This document shows positions 55,262 through 64,000 of a stretch of 64,000 nucleotides of DNA, piece after piece. The position numbers and the translations under genes were made by a program. Each line of letters opens with the position of its first letter. The stretch's first letter is position 1. The notes under the pieces are model-generated. The model had not been told where the DNA came from. It did not search any database and saw only the letters and a program-made list of their open reading frames with translations. Source of the DNA: Clostridium celatum DSM 1785 (lineage in GTDB: Bacteria; Bacillota; Clostridia; Clostridiales; Clostridiaceae). The stretch is from assembly GCF_000320405.1 (NCBI RefSeq), contig NZ_KB291655.1, positions 1-64,000 on the forward strand, given 5' to 3'.

Positions 55262-56767
55262 TTATAAAACTCTTCTTGCTCTTCCTATAGAACTCCATGG
55301 AACTTGTCTTATTCCTATTAATCCTCCAGTAGTTGATGAATCTATCCACATATTATCTCCTATATACATTCCTACATGTCCAATAGATGTGGTGAATAAT
55401 AAATCACCAGCTTTTACTTCACTTAAGCTAACTTCATATCCTGCTTCGATTTGATTATAAGTTGTTCTACCTATATGAATATTAGCTTTTGCAAAAGCCC
55501 ACTGCATAAGACCTGAACAATCAAAAGCACGGTAACCTTGATCTACAAATGCTTCTGCATGATTATATTCTCCAGCCGCCGCATCTACAGGAAATCTATT
55601 TTTAAGAATCTGTAAATTTGCTGTTGTAAGCTCTTCTCCAGACCCCCCCCATACATATGGACTTCCTATATGACTTTTAAGCTCATTTAATATAATCTCA
55701 TATGAATTAGATACTGATTCATTAGTTGAGCCATTGCTAGATATATTAAAACTTATATAATCAACACTTACATATCCTACTGATCCATTAAAGTTTATTT
55801 TATACCATGCTCCTTCTTGACCCACTACGTCTACAACTGTCCCATTTAATAAATAACCTAAAACAAAAGAACTTCCATCTGCACTTTGACGTACTCTTAG
55901 ATTTGAACCTTCTACATTAATAACTTGTCCTTTTTTTATTGTTACACTACCATCTGGTGTTGCTTCTGGAGTTGGATTATTAGGTGTTACTTCTGCATTT
56001 GCTTTATCCATAGTTATATATTCTTTACTAACATATGCTATAGAATTATTATAACTAATTTTATACCATGTACCTTCTTCACCAATTATATTTACAGTAT
56101 CTCCTTCATATAAAGATCCTATTATTGCTGAACTAGTTGAAGAACTTTGTCTAACTCTTAGGCTTAACCCATCTAAATTATAAGCATATCCTATTGCATT
56201 CATCTCTGTAGTATTTCCACTATTACTACTGTTATCGTTATTTGTTCCATCAATTAAAATATAATCACTATGCACATATCCATAACTATTATTATATTTT
56301 ATTTTGTACCATTCACCTTCAGTTCCTACTATAGATACAGTAGTATCATCTACTAAATATCCAATAATAGATGCATTTAATGACGCACTACTTCTTACTC
56401 TTAAATTAGGAGCTGCATCATACACTCTTCCTGTTGTTGTAATTTCATAAGATGGTAAATATAATTCTTTAACGTAATCCCCATGCACATATCCCGTAAT
56501 ACCATTATAACTAATTTTATACCATCCATTACTATTTGATATTATATCAAATGTAGTACCTTCAGTCATTGTAGTAAGTATGCTTGAACTTGTAGATGCT
56601 TCTGCTCTAACTCTTAAATAGCTACCATCTACATTTACAACTTGTCCCCTATTAATAGTTGCTACAGCCATATTTTCTGTGGCATATGCTGGCACAGATT
56701 TTAATGCTATTGTTGCACCTACTACCCCTGAAACAGCAAGTAACTGTTTTATTTTCTTTCTTTGCAT
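55262..56767 (-). CDS. Secreted NlpC/P60 peptidoglycan hydrolase with four SH3b domains
   Basis: A 501-residue exported protein: signal peptide (1-29, ending AYA), four bacterial SH3 domains in tandem (about 37-98, 110-172, 187-250 and 275-335; each with LRVR and WYKI-YNGxxGYV cores) and an NlpC/P60 domain (about 355-500). Catalytic Cys in [10 protein letters not shown] (about 420) and His in GHVGMYIG (about 460) are present. Such enzymes cut the gamma-D-Glu to diaminopimelate bond of stem peptides. The catalytic domain contains a G8 tract (55643-55650) in the VWGGSGE motif. AGGTGA precedes the ATG. Confidence 0.95.
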   Translation of the reverse strand: MQRKKIKQLLAVSGVVGATIALKSVPAYATENMAVATINRGQVVNVDGSYLRVRAEASTSSSILTTMTEGTTFDIISNSNGWYKISYNGITGYVHGDYVKELYLPSYEITTTGRVYDAAPNLRVRSSASLNASIIGYLVDDTTVSIVGTEGEWYKIKYNNSYGYVHSDYILIDGTNNDNSSNSGNTTEMNAIGYAYNLDGLSLRVRQSSSTSSAIIGSLYEGDTVNIIGEEGTWYKISYNNSIAYVSKEYITMDKANAEVTPNNPTPEATPDGSVTIKKGQVINVEGSNLRVRQSADGSSFVLGYLLNGTVVDVVGQEGAWYKINFNGSVGYVSVDYISFNISSNGSTNESVSNSYEIILNELKSHIGSPYVWGGSGEELTTANLQILKNRFPVDAAAGEYNHAEAFVDQGYRAFDCSGLMQWAFAKANIHIGRTTYNQIEAGYEVSLSEVKAGDLLFTTSIGHVGMYIGDNMWIDSSTTGGLIGIRQVPWSSIGRARRVL

Positions 56768-57080
56768 CTTTTAATCACCTTTTCATCATAAACTTTTATA
56801 AAACAATTATTTTTTCACATTAAACATTATAAACATTCTTCTATTATTTTACCATAATTTTCACATATTCTATCAATATTTTTATTAATTTCTTAAAAGC
56901 AGCTTTACTTTTTATTTAATTTACATTTTTAGGCAGCTATTTTATTTGTTTTACAATTTTTCTCTTGCAAAAATATTAAATTTCATATTAGTTATATCTT
57001 TTATAAAATTTAAAATATTACTTATAAATAAACATATATACCACATAATATATTATATCTATAATAAGGATGGTGATTTT
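56768..57080. other. Divergent promoter region, no gene seen
   Basis: 313 nt between the NlpC/P60 gene (minus) and ldh (plus). On the plus strand TTTACA, 17 nt, TATTAA (about 56950-56980) is a weak promoter candidate for ldh. An in-frame upstream ATG (56946) exists but lies in A/T-rich non-coding-like sequence without a ribosome site. Confidence 0.5.
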
Positions 57081-58019
57081 TTGAGTAAAATATCTATAAT
57101 CGGAGCCGGTTCTATTGGTTCAACAACAGCATTTGCATTATTACAGAAAGGTATAGCTAGAGAAATTGTTATAAATGATATTAACCAAGAAAAAGCATTA
57201 GGTGAAGTTTTAGATTTAATGCATGGAAGTTCTTTATGTCCACCATGTAATGTTACATTAGGTAGTGTAGACGACACTAAAGATTCTGATATTATTATAA
57301 TAACTGCAGGATCTCCTCAGAAACCTGGTGAAACTAGACTAGATTTAGTAGATAAAAACTATAAAATTTTCCAAAACTTTATTCCAAAACTTGCTAGCCT
57401 AAGTCCAAATTCAATATTACTTGTAGTTTCTAATCCAGTTGATATACTATCATATATGACTTATAAACTATCAGGTTTTCCAAAAGAAAGAGTCATTGGC
57501 TCTGGAACTGTTCTTGATACTGCAAGACTTAGAAGCCTTCTTTCAAAATACTTTAGAATTGATGGAAGAAATGTTGAAGGATTTGTTCTTGGAGAACATG
57601 GAGATAGTGAGTTTGTAACTTGGTCATCATTAAGAGTTGGTAGTATTCCTGTTAAAAGTTTTTCAGAGCAAAATTCAATTTCTTGGGATAAAGAAACAGA
57701 AAATGTTATTGCCGAGGATGTTAAAAATTGTGCTTATGAAGTAATAAAAAGAAAAGGCGCTACTGCCTTTGCTGTTGCTGTTGCTCTTGTTCGAATTGTT
57801 GAAGCTATATTAAGAGATGAAAAAACAATATTAACCCTTTCTACATTGCTAAATGATTATTTAGGAGTAAGTAATACCTATTTAAGTGTTCCTACTATAG
57901 TAGGTAGAAATGGAATTGAAAAAGTTCTCGATATTCAACTCTCTACCGAAGAACAAGAAAAATTTATATCATCAGCTAATCTAATGAAACAATACATCAC
58001 AAGAATTGACTCTCACTAG
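57081..58019 (+). CDS. ldh: L-lactate dehydrogenase
   Basis: A 312-residue enzyme, the usual LDH length. NAD-binding GAGSIGSTTA, substrate loop QKPGETRLDL (Gln before the catalytic Arg region, the lactate rather than malate type), VVSNPVD, and the catalytic His motif LGEHGDSE are all intact. It reduces pyruvate to L-lactate to regenerate NAD+ in fermentation. The start is TTG at 57081 with AAGGATGGTGA immediately upstream. Monocistronic, followed by a bidirectional terminator shared with the kinase gene. Confidence 0.96.
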   Translation: MSKISIIGAGSIGSTTAFALLQKGIAREIVINDINQEKALGEVLDLMHGSSLCPPCNVTLGSVDDTKDSDIIIITAGSPQKPGETRLDLVDKNYKIFQNFIPKLASLSPNSILLVVSNPVDILSYMTYKLSGFPKERVIGSGTVLDTARLRSLLSKYFRIDGRNVEGFVLGEHGDSEFVTWSSLRVGSIPVKSFSEQNSISWDKETENVIAEDVKNCAYEVIKRKGATAFAVAVALVRIVEAILRDEKTILTLSTLLNDYLGVSNTYLSVPTIVGRNGIEKVLDIQLSTEEQEKFISSANLMKQYITRIDSH

Positions 58020-58073
58020 ATTTCAGCTACACTAACTATTTTGGTATAGCTCAAAGTTGATTTAAAGTTATAC

Positions 58074-58136
58074 AAAAAAGTATGATATACTTAGAAGAAA
58101 TTATTCTGACTTCTATAATCTTATATCATACTTTTT
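58074..58136. terminator. Bidirectional terminator between ldh and the kinase gene
   Basis: Stem AAAAAGTATGATATA / TATATCATACTTTTT with an inner AGAAG / CTTCT helix; A-run on the left and T-run on the right. Confidence 0.85.
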
Positions 58137-58157
58137 CTATTAACTTTATATTGTAAT

Positions 58158-59606
58158 TTAACTATATATGTCTGAAAATTCAATACTAACTCTTTCTACA
58201 TTGTTTTCAAAGGCATTCTTAGATTCTAAAATCTTTTCTTCTTTTGCTTTTACTATTGGCAAGCTAACTGTAAATGTACTTCCTTTATTTAATTCGCTCT
58301 TAAGTTCTATATTTCCATTATGTAATTCTACTATTGATTTAACTAGTGCTAATCCAATTCCACTTCCTTCATTTTCTCTATAAGTAGCTCTATCAACTTG
58401 AGTAAATCTATCAAAAATTTTCTCTTGCATTTCTATTGGAATTCCTATCCCTGTATCTATTACTGAAATAAAAACATTTTCATCATCTGTTTTTATTTCA
58501 ACATTTATTTCTCCACCACTTTTAGTAAATTTTATTGCATTGGATAATAAATTAAGTATTATTCTCTCAATATTATCTGGATCACATGCAATTATCAACT
58601 CTTCAATATCTGTATCAAATATTAAAGAAATTCCTCTACTTTCAACATAACAAACTGCTGATAAAGTTATGTCTTCCACTAGATTGACTATGTCACAATT
58701 AGTCTTCATTAATTTAAAACTCGCAGAATCTATTTTGGTTATATCAATTAAATTGCTTATTAACCTATGAAGCCTATTTGTATTCTGCTTGCAAATCTTC
58801 ATGTACTTTGAAAATTTTTCATTTTTATAATTATCATTTATAGTTGTAACTTCAATCATTTGATTTGCAGTATATAAAATATTTAAAGGTGTTTTTAATT
58901 CATGAGATACATTTGCAAAAAAATCTGTTCTAATTTTCTCTGCTATTTCAAGCTTTTTATTAAACTTTATTAACTTACTATTATTTATGTAATCATTAGC
59001 ATGATATGTATATATCCTGTAAGAAATTATGCTTGAAAAAATTAATGTAAAAATAACATTTACTATACTATCCATAACCCCTTTAGTCCCACTTGGTAAA
59101 GAAAGTAGATATATTAAAATAACAATAGAAGCTACTAAATTATTGGTAATGCTAATTATAGGTGGAAAATATACTAAAGCACTAATACAAAATGAAATTA
59201 TTATATAAGCAGAAATTTGGCTAGTATTATAAAATAAATCTATGGACATAAATATACACCAATAAAATATAATACTACAAAAAATCCAATAAATTATTTT
59301 ATTAGATCTTAATGATATCCTTTTAAATAAGAATTTATAATAAAAAAACCATGCTATAGCTACAATTGTCATAATTATATGTGATAAATATAAGTAGTAA
59401 AGAGGTTTATTTCCACTAGCTAAACAATTATAATAAAAAATATCAATAAAAATAAGAATGATATTCAATGGTATTAATATTAGTATTGGATAATTACTCC
59501 TTTTAATATTAATATTTACTCTCGCTTTCTCAAACTCATTATATTGCTCAATTGATTCAAACTTTTTATCTACTCTTATAAAATTTTTAATGTAATTTTC
59601 AAACAT
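58158..59606 (-). CDS. Membrane sensor histidine kinase (orphan)
   Basis: About 482 residues: six membrane helices (about 35-215), a dimerisation/phosphoacceptor domain with the H-box FFANVSHELKTPLNIL (about 240) and an ATPase domain with N-box NLLSNAIKFTKSGG, G1 DTGIGIP, F FDRFTQVD and G2 GSGIGLALVKSIVELHNG. It senses an unknown signal through the membrane part; there is no periplasmic domain. No response regulator is adjacent, so it is an orphan. The ATG at 59606 (MFENYIKN) has GGAG 6 nt upstream and is preferred over the ATG at 59636. Confidence 0.92.
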   Translation of the reverse strand: MFENYIKNFIRVDKKFESIEQYNEFEKARVNINIKRSNYPILILIPLNIILIFIDIFYYNCLASGNKPLYYLYLSHIIMTIVAIAWFFYYKFLFKRISLRSNKIIYWIFCSIIFYWCIFMSIDLFYNTSQISAYIIISFCISALVYFPPIISITNNLVASIVILIYLLSLPSGTKGVMDSIVNVIFTLIFSSIISYRIYTYHANDYINNSKLIKFNKKLEIAEKIRTDFFANVSHELKTPLNILYTANQMIEVTTINDNYKNEKFSKYMKICKQNTNRLHRLISNLIDITKIDSASFKLMKTNCDIVNLVEDITLSAVCYVESRGISLIFDTDIEELIIACDPDNIERIILNLLSNAIKFTKSGGEINVEIKTDDENVFISVIDTGIGIPIEMQEKIFDRFTQVDRATYRENEGSGIGLALVKSIVELHNGNIELKSELNKGSTFTVSLPIVKAKEEKILESKNAFENNVERVSIEFSDIYS

Positions 59607-59700
59607 CACTTTCTCCTTTTGTTTAACCATTTGCATTACATATTATAACAATTTTATACATTATAATCAATTTATCATTAATCTAATTTTATTAAAAATA

Positions 59701-59747
59701 TAATATCTTAGTTAATGATATACATAAATATCTAAACTAAGATATTA
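59701..59747 (-). terminator. Terminator of the aminotransferase gene
   Basis: Perfect 13-bp stem TAATATCTTAGTT / AACTAAGATATTA with a 21-nt loop and T5 exit on the minus strand. Confidence 0.8.
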
Positions 59748-59761
59748 TATAAATTTATATA

Positions 59762-60607
59762 TTAATCCATTGTTTCATTAAGGATTTTATTCATATACTC
59801 ATATTGCAATAATTTGATAACAGCAGGAGCTCGTCCTCCAACTGGAACTCCATTAATTTCTTTAGCTGCTACAATAAATTTAGTTGTGCTAGATAACATA
59901 ACTTCATCCGCTTCCATCATATCTTTTATCGTAAATGGTATTTCTTCTATATTCATATTATTACTATTACAAATATTTAAAATATTTTTTCTTGTTATAC
60001 CAGCTAAAATTAATCTATTTGTTGGATGAGTCTTTAATACGCCGTTTTTAATTATATAAACATTACTATAAGATGCTTCTGTTACAATATTTCCTCTGTG
60101 AAAAATAGCTTCTTCACAACCACATTCACTTGCTTTTTGAGATGCCATTACATTAGGAAGTAAATTTAAAGTTTTTATATTACAATGAAACGCTCTTGTG
60201 TCGGGAACTGTTATAAGCTTAACTCTTTTCTTATAGTTTCCTATATCATTAAAAGGTGTTATTGTAATATATAAATTCCCCTTTATATCTTTGTTGTATT
60301 TATGACTTCTTTGAGCTGTTCCTCTTGTAACCTGAAAATATACCAATTGTTCATCAGCATCCACTTTTTTTACTAGATCATATAATATATCTTTTAGTTC
60401 CTCTTTTGTATATGGAATTATTATCTTTAGCATTTCTGCACTTTTATATAACCTTTCAATGTGATCATTTAATGCAAATATTTTATGATTTACTGTTATT
60501 ACAACCTCATAAATACCATCTCCAAAATAAACTCCCCTATCTAACATAGGAATATTTATATCTTCAATAGCTCCTATATTTCCATTATAATATCCTAAAT
60601 TCTCCAC
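59762..60607 (-). CDS. dat: D-amino-acid aminotransferase (class IV)
   Basis: A 281-residue PLP enzyme of aminotransferase class IV. DRGVYFGDGIYEV (about 23-35), VTRGTAQRSH (about 97-106, the Arg/His substrate clamp of D-alanine transaminases), catalytic Lys in IKTLNLLPNV (about 145), EASYSNVYII and AGITRKNIL are all intact. It makes D-glutamate or D-alanine for the cell wall by transamination. The start is GTG with AAGGGGGA about 9 nt upstream. Branched-chain aminotransferase is less likely given the RSH motif. Single-gene unit. Confidence 0.9.
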   Translation of the reverse strand: MENLGYYNGNIGAIEDINIPMLDRGVYFGDGIYEVVITVNHKIFALNDHIERLYKSAEMLKIIIPYTKEELKDILYDLVKKVDADEQLVYFQVTRGTAQRSHKYNKDIKGNLYITITPFNDIGNYKKRVKLITVPDTRAFHCNIKTLNLLPNVMASQKASECGCEEAIFHRGNIVTEASYSNVYIIKNGVLKTHPTNRLILAGITRKNILNICNSNNMNIEEIPFTIKDMMEADEVMLSSTTKFIVAAKEINGVPVGGRAPAVIKLLQYEYMNKILNETMD

Positions 60608-60777
60608 TTACCACTATCCCCCTTATAAATTTTAGGCAAGTAATACTCTTATATGCCTTACACTATACTATATGCTTAATTATTTTTACTTATATACAAC
60701 TATATTGCTTATCATTGATTTTATTTTATTTAATTATTGTTATATGAGAAATTGTACATTTTATTTTAAAATACTAA

Positions 60778-60820
60778 GATGTATTTAAATTAAATTACTT
60801 TTAACTTAAATACATCTTAA
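60778..60820 (-). terminator. Terminator of the pncB locus
   Basis: Perfect 13-bp stem AAGATGTATTTAA / TTAAATACATCTT just after the stop codon at 60823. Confidence 0.75.
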
Positions 60821-60822
60821 CT

Positions 60823-61266
60823 TTATTTTTCACTTCTAAATTTATTAATCATATCATTTTTTAAGTTCCATAACTTAGGAGATAAATCTACATAATAGTC
60901 TTGTGGATTAGTAAATCTTTTTACCTCATCCCATAAAAAACTTACCTGTTCTATACAATAGCTTCTTATTGTTTCTAGATTAGGGGATTTATATACACAT
61001 TCTCCATTTAAAATTACTGGAACCTGTAATTTTTTTGCATAAAAATTAGTTATAGTTTTTCTTTTCCATGTATAAATAGGATCAAAAATTTCATATTCTT
61101 TACTATCATCTATTATTTCATCTGCTAAAGTTAACACATCTGCAATTGCCATATTATTTTCTTTATTAAATAATCTCCATACAGTTTTATATCCTGGATT
61201 TGTTACTTTTTCTATATTTTCAGAAAGCTTAATTCTTGGAGCTATTTTTCCATCTTCTTCAACTGC
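60823..61266 (-). pseudogene. pncB: Nicotinate phosphoribosyltransferase, C-terminal part after a frameshift
   Basis: This frame is open from 61266 (AVEEDGKIAPRIKLSENIEKV, split here as AVEEDGKIAPRIKL and SENIEKV) through TNPGYKTVWRLF to the stop at 60823, and supplies the normal NAPRTase C-terminus (TWKRKTITNFYAKKLQVP; QDYYVDLSPKLWNLK). It lacks its own start; the first ATG is at 61152. One inserted base near 61267 joins it perfectly to the 61242-62285 frame (KLV then AVEEDG). Confidence 0.85.
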
Positions 61267-62285
61267 ACTAGTTTATAAACGCCTCCAAATACTGGTTCAG
61301 ATTTTGCAGTAATAAGTCTTTCTCCTACACCAAAGGTATCAATACAAGCTCCTTGATTCATAAGATCACTTATTATATATTCATCTAGGCTATTTGAAGC
61401 AATTATTTTGCACTCTTCTAATCCATTTATATTTAATATTTTTCTCACTTCTTTAGAAAGATATGCTAAATCACCACTATCTAATCTTACACCTTTAAGC
61501 TTTTTTCCTTGAGGCTCTAATATATTCTTCGAAACCTTAATAGCATTAATTATTCCTGATTTTAAAACACTATATGTATCTATTAATAAAATACAGTTAT
61601 CTGGATAAGTCTTTGCATATGTTTCAAAAGCCTTATACTCATCTCCAAATAATTGTATCCATGCATGTGCCATTGTACCAACAGCTTTAACATTAAATAT
61701 TCTATCTGCTATAGTTGTTGCAGTTCCATCAACACCACCTATATAAGCTGCTCTAGCACCATAAATTGCTGCATCATACCCTTGACTTCTTCTAGCTCCA
61801 AGTTCTAATACCTCTTTTCCTTCTGCTACTCTTCTTATTCTATTTGCTTTAGTGGCAATAAGACTTTGATGGTTTATAGTTAAAAGCAGCATAGTTTCTA
61901 TAAGTTGTGCATCAATAACCTTTGACTTTACTGTAATCAATGATTCATTAGGAAATACTGGAGTTCCTTCTTCAATTGCATATAGATCTCCTGTAAATTT
62001 AAAGTTTAATAAATACTCTAAAAATTCCTCACTAAATAATTTTCTACTTCTTAAATATTCTATATCACTTTCTGTAAACTTTAAGCTTTCTATATACTCA
62101 ATAACTTGTTCTAATCCTGCTACTATTGCAAATCCTGCCTTGTCAGGATTTTTTCTAAAAAACATATCAAAATAAACTATAGTATCTTTAAGATTATTTT
62201 CAAAATATCCATTTGACATAGTAAATTCATAAAAATCAACAAGCATACTTAAATTTCTTTCATTTTTAAAATCAATATTTGACAT
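61242..62285 (-). CDS. pncB: Nicotinate phosphoribosyltransferase, N-terminal and catalytic part (frameshifted gene)
   Basis: A 347-residue frame carrying most of NAPRTase: DFYEFTMSNGYF (about 17-28), YFDMFFRKNP, GLEQVIEYI, ELGARRSQGYDAAIYG, GTMAHAWIQ (about 205), LIDTYS, VRLDSGDLAYLS and DTFGVGERLITAKSEPVFGG (split here as DTFGVGERL and ITAKSEPVFGG). It converts nicotinate and PRPP to nicotinate mononucleotide in NAD salvage. After FGGVYKLV it runs off as QLKKMEK-stop because of a one-base loss; the true C-terminus follows in another frame. GAGGAG precedes the ATG. Confidence 0.93.
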   Translation of the reverse strand: MSNIDFKNERNLSMLVDFYEFTMSNGYFENNLKDTIVYFDMFFRKNPDKAGFAIVAGLEQVIEYIESLKFTESDIEYLRSRKLFSEEFLEYLLNFKFTGDLYAIEEGTPVFPNESLITVKSKVIDAQLIETMLLLTINHQSLIATKANRIRRVAEGKEVLELGARRSQGYDAAIYGARAAYIGGVDGTATTIADRIFNVKAVGTMAHAWIQLFGDEYKAFETYAKTYPDNCILLIDTYSVLKSGIINAIKVSKNILEPQGKKLKGVRLDSGDLAYLSKEVRKILNINGLEECKIIASNSLDEYIISDLMNQGACIDTFGVGERLITAKSEPVFGGVYKLVQLKKMEK

Positions 62286-62387
62286 AATTAATTCTCCTCA
62301 TAAGTAATAGTACTACTGTCTATTTATATTATTTTTTACTATGTTGTACATATTATGCCTCAAATTACACTCCATATTTTTGAAAAT

Positions 62388-62439
62388 AAATAAATCACTC
62401 CTAAGATTATTGTATCTACAATTTAATCTCTGGAGTGAT
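62388..62439 (-). terminator. Terminator of the M32 carboxypeptidase gene
   Basis: Stem ATCACTCC / GGAGTGAT plus inner AAGATTA / TAATCTC-like pairing; T-rich minus-strand exit. Confidence 0.7.
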
Positions 62440-62454
62440 CTCTTATATATTAAT

Positions 62455-63474
62455 TTATTTTACATTGTAAACTTCATAATACTTTTCTTTTAAATATTTA
62501 ATAAAATATTTAGCATTAAGTTCTTCACCTGTAATATTTTTAATTAGCTCATTAGGAGTATATAATTTCCCATTTTTGTGAACTTTTTCATTTAACCATA
62601 CCTTTACTGTATTAAAATCGCCCTTAGCGACTTCATTCATAACTTCTGGTTTTTCTTCTAAAAGTTTATAATACATTTGAGCACCATAAATATTTCCTAA
62701 AGCATAGCTTGGGAAGTATCCAAACATTCCACCTGACCAATGAACATCTTGAAGAATTCCTTCACTATAATTGCTAGCTTCAACACCTAAATACTCTCTA
62801 TACTTTTTGTTCCAAAGCTCTGGTAAATCATCTACACTTATATCTCCATTTATTAATTCTTTTTCAATTTCATATCTTATTATAATATGCAGACTATAAG
62901 TTAACTCATCTGCTTCTGTTCTTATTAAAGATGGTTCTACATAATTTATAGCTTCATAAAATTCCTCTAAATTAACACTATCAAAATCTTTAAAATACTT
63001 TTTAGCTAACGGTAATAAGTATGAACAAAACTCTTTACTTCTTCCTATGATATTTTCATAAAATCTTGATTGTGATTCATGAATAGCCATAGAAATAGCA
63101 GCTTGAAGACCTGTATCTTTTAAATCATCTCCAATGTTTTGCTCATAAATTCCGTGTCCACCTTCATGTATTGTGCTATATAAAGCTGATGTAAACTCAT
63201 CCTCATGATAATTAGTTGTAAGCCTTACATCATTCTTACTTATATTAATTGTAAAAGGATGTACACTTTCATCTAATACTCCTGCATTTAAATCAAAGCC
63301 TATACTTTTTAATATTTCTAAGGATAATTCTTTTTGTTTATTTGTATCAAAATGACCATTTAAAAATTCCCTATTAATCTTCTTATTGCTAGATTTTATA
63401 TTCTTAAGTATCTCTATAATTCCATCTCTTAACTCTGAAAAAACTTTATCTAACTTTTTTACCGTTAGACCACT
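62455..63474 (-). pseudogene. M32 metallocarboxypeptidase, C-terminal catalytic part after a frameshift
   Basis: This frame is open from 63474 (SGLTVKKLDKVFSELRDGI) to 62455 without a stop and holds the zinc site IHEGGHGIYEQN (HEGGH) and the third-ligand region AIHESQSRFYENIIGRS, followed by the conserved WSGGMFGYFPSYALGNIYGA region. The normal start is in the 63465-63959 frame; the codon just upstream of 63474 is a stop in this frame. Adding one A near 63474 restores DKYE-SGLTVKK. M32 enzymes are broad cytoplasmic carboxypeptidases. Confidence 0.88.
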
Positions 63475-63959
63475 TCATATTTATCTAACAAAGTATCATA
63501 TTTATTCTCTTCATAACCCCAATATTCAATAAATTCCTTTTGAAAATTAATAATTTCTTTTAAATTATCTTTAAATCCTTCATAATCATTATTTTCCTTA
63601 GCTTTTTCCCAAGCAATTTCAGCTTTATTGGTTGCAGATATATATGCAACGTATCTATCTTCAGGAATTTTTTTAGTTTCATTATAATCCTTTTCAAGTT
63701 CTTCTAACATTCTTAACTCTAAAGTATTCATTTTTTCTTTATTTACATTTAACGATTCTATAAATCCTAAAACTTTATCACTAGTTGTTTTCTTAAATAC
63801 CTCACCTGATAAATAACTAATAACATCAGATCTTGTTTCTCCAGCTTTACTTGGCATACTAGTTCTCATATCCCAATACACTAAAGATATTGCTTCATTT
63901 AACTTATTAACTTCAGATATATGTTCTTTTACTTCGTTAAATTTTTCTTTTAAATTCAT
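63465..63959 (-). CDS. M32 metallocarboxypeptidase, N-terminal part (frameshifted gene)
   Basis: A 164-residue frame giving the N-terminal third of an M32 (thermostable carboxypeptidase 1) protein: LVYWDMRTSMPSKAGETRSD (the conserved WDxxTxMP-AxxR block), LEELEKDYNETKKIPEDRY and a helical domain ending LLDKYE, then VV-stop. Truncation removes the HEGGH site, so this fragment alone would be inactive. GGGGG lies before the ATG at the right edge of the window. Confidence 0.88.
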   Translation of the reverse strand: MNLKEKFNEVKEHISEVNKLNEAISLVYWDMRTSMPSKAGETRSDVISYLSGEVFKKTTSDKVLGFIESLNVNKEKMNTLELRMLEELEKDYNETKKIPEDRYVAYISATNKAEIAWEKAKENNDYEGFKDNLKEIINFQKEFIEYWGYEENKYDTLLDKYEVV

Positions 63960-64000
63960 TTATTTTTCCCCCAATTTATTTAATGATAAATTCTTTATAT

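Noticed and set aside
56946-57080. N-terminal extension of lactate dehydrogenase from an upstream ATG
   Set aside because: It would add 45 hydrophobic, A/T-driven residues before the Rossmann start; the TTG with AAGGATGGTGA gives the normal LDH length.

Overview
The window is very AT-rich, with purine-rich ribosome-binding sites (GGAGG/GGGGG), frequent GTG and TTG starts, LPxTG wall-sorting signals, a FeoA-FeoB fusion, a tandem glycine riboswitch and NagH/NagJ-like family-84 glycosidases. Together these point to a Clostridium sensu stricto chromosome (a C. perfringens / C. tertium-like gut or tissue commensal). The species cannot be fixed from sequence alone. I saw no tRNA, rRNA, CRISPR array, transposase or phage gene. 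Most genes lie on the minus strand, and most transcription units end in a clear intrinsic terminator.

Layout. 1-8.5 kb: tail of a small heat-shock protein, then minus-strand genes for a CWC protein, a YibE/F membrane protein, a membrane-anchored cohesin-like protein, a secreted dockerin-bearing purple-acid-phosphatase-like enzyme, an orphan ParA ATPase, an unknown protein and a serine-hydrolase lipoprotein. 8.8-13.4 kb (plus strand): FeoAB ferrous iron transporter, an ECF-type substrate-binding membrane protein behind a perfect 12-bp palindrome, and an orphan PTS EIIC. 13.4-18 kb: a double BFD [2Fe-2S] protein, an AbgT transporter, a nitroreductase and a complete Hsp20. 18.1-22.1 kb: a wall-anchored GH84 glycosidase gene broken by a frameshift. 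22.3-28.3 kb: small membrane protein, FliB-like protein, unknown protein and an asymmetric heterodimeric ABC exporter. 28.5-40.8 kb: a tight eight-gene operon (membrane protein with a GATase-like ectodomain, ABC ATPase, ABC permease, coiled-coil protein, MoxR, DUF58, two VWA proteins). 41-46.4 kb: a glycine riboswitch in front of a TRIC/UPF0126 membrane protein, small unknown genes, a beta-hydroxyacid dehydrogenase, a MATE pump and a J-domain-like membrane protein. 46.6-53.1 kb: one roughly 2160-residue wall protein with two complete GH84 modules. 53.4-64 kb: orphan PIN protein, coiled-coil protein, SH3b-NlpC/P60 hydrolase with a G8 tract, lactate dehydrogenase, histidine kinase, D-amino-acid aminotransferase, and frameshifted pncB and M32 carboxypeptidase genes.

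How it fits together. The extracellular theme is strong. Two GH84 loci, a cohesin-like anchor beside a dockerin phosphatase (with a Pho-box-like repeat array in front of the phosphatase), and an NlpC/P60 hydrolase suggest a cell that scavenges sugar and phosphate from host glycoconjugates and holds enzymes at its wall. The MoxR-VWA-ABC operon looks like a dedicated envelope machine of unknown role. Three genes (GH84, pncB, M32) carry single-site frameshifts in otherwise intact reading frames; two lie within the last 3 kb, so sequencing error must be excluded before calling them pseudogenes.
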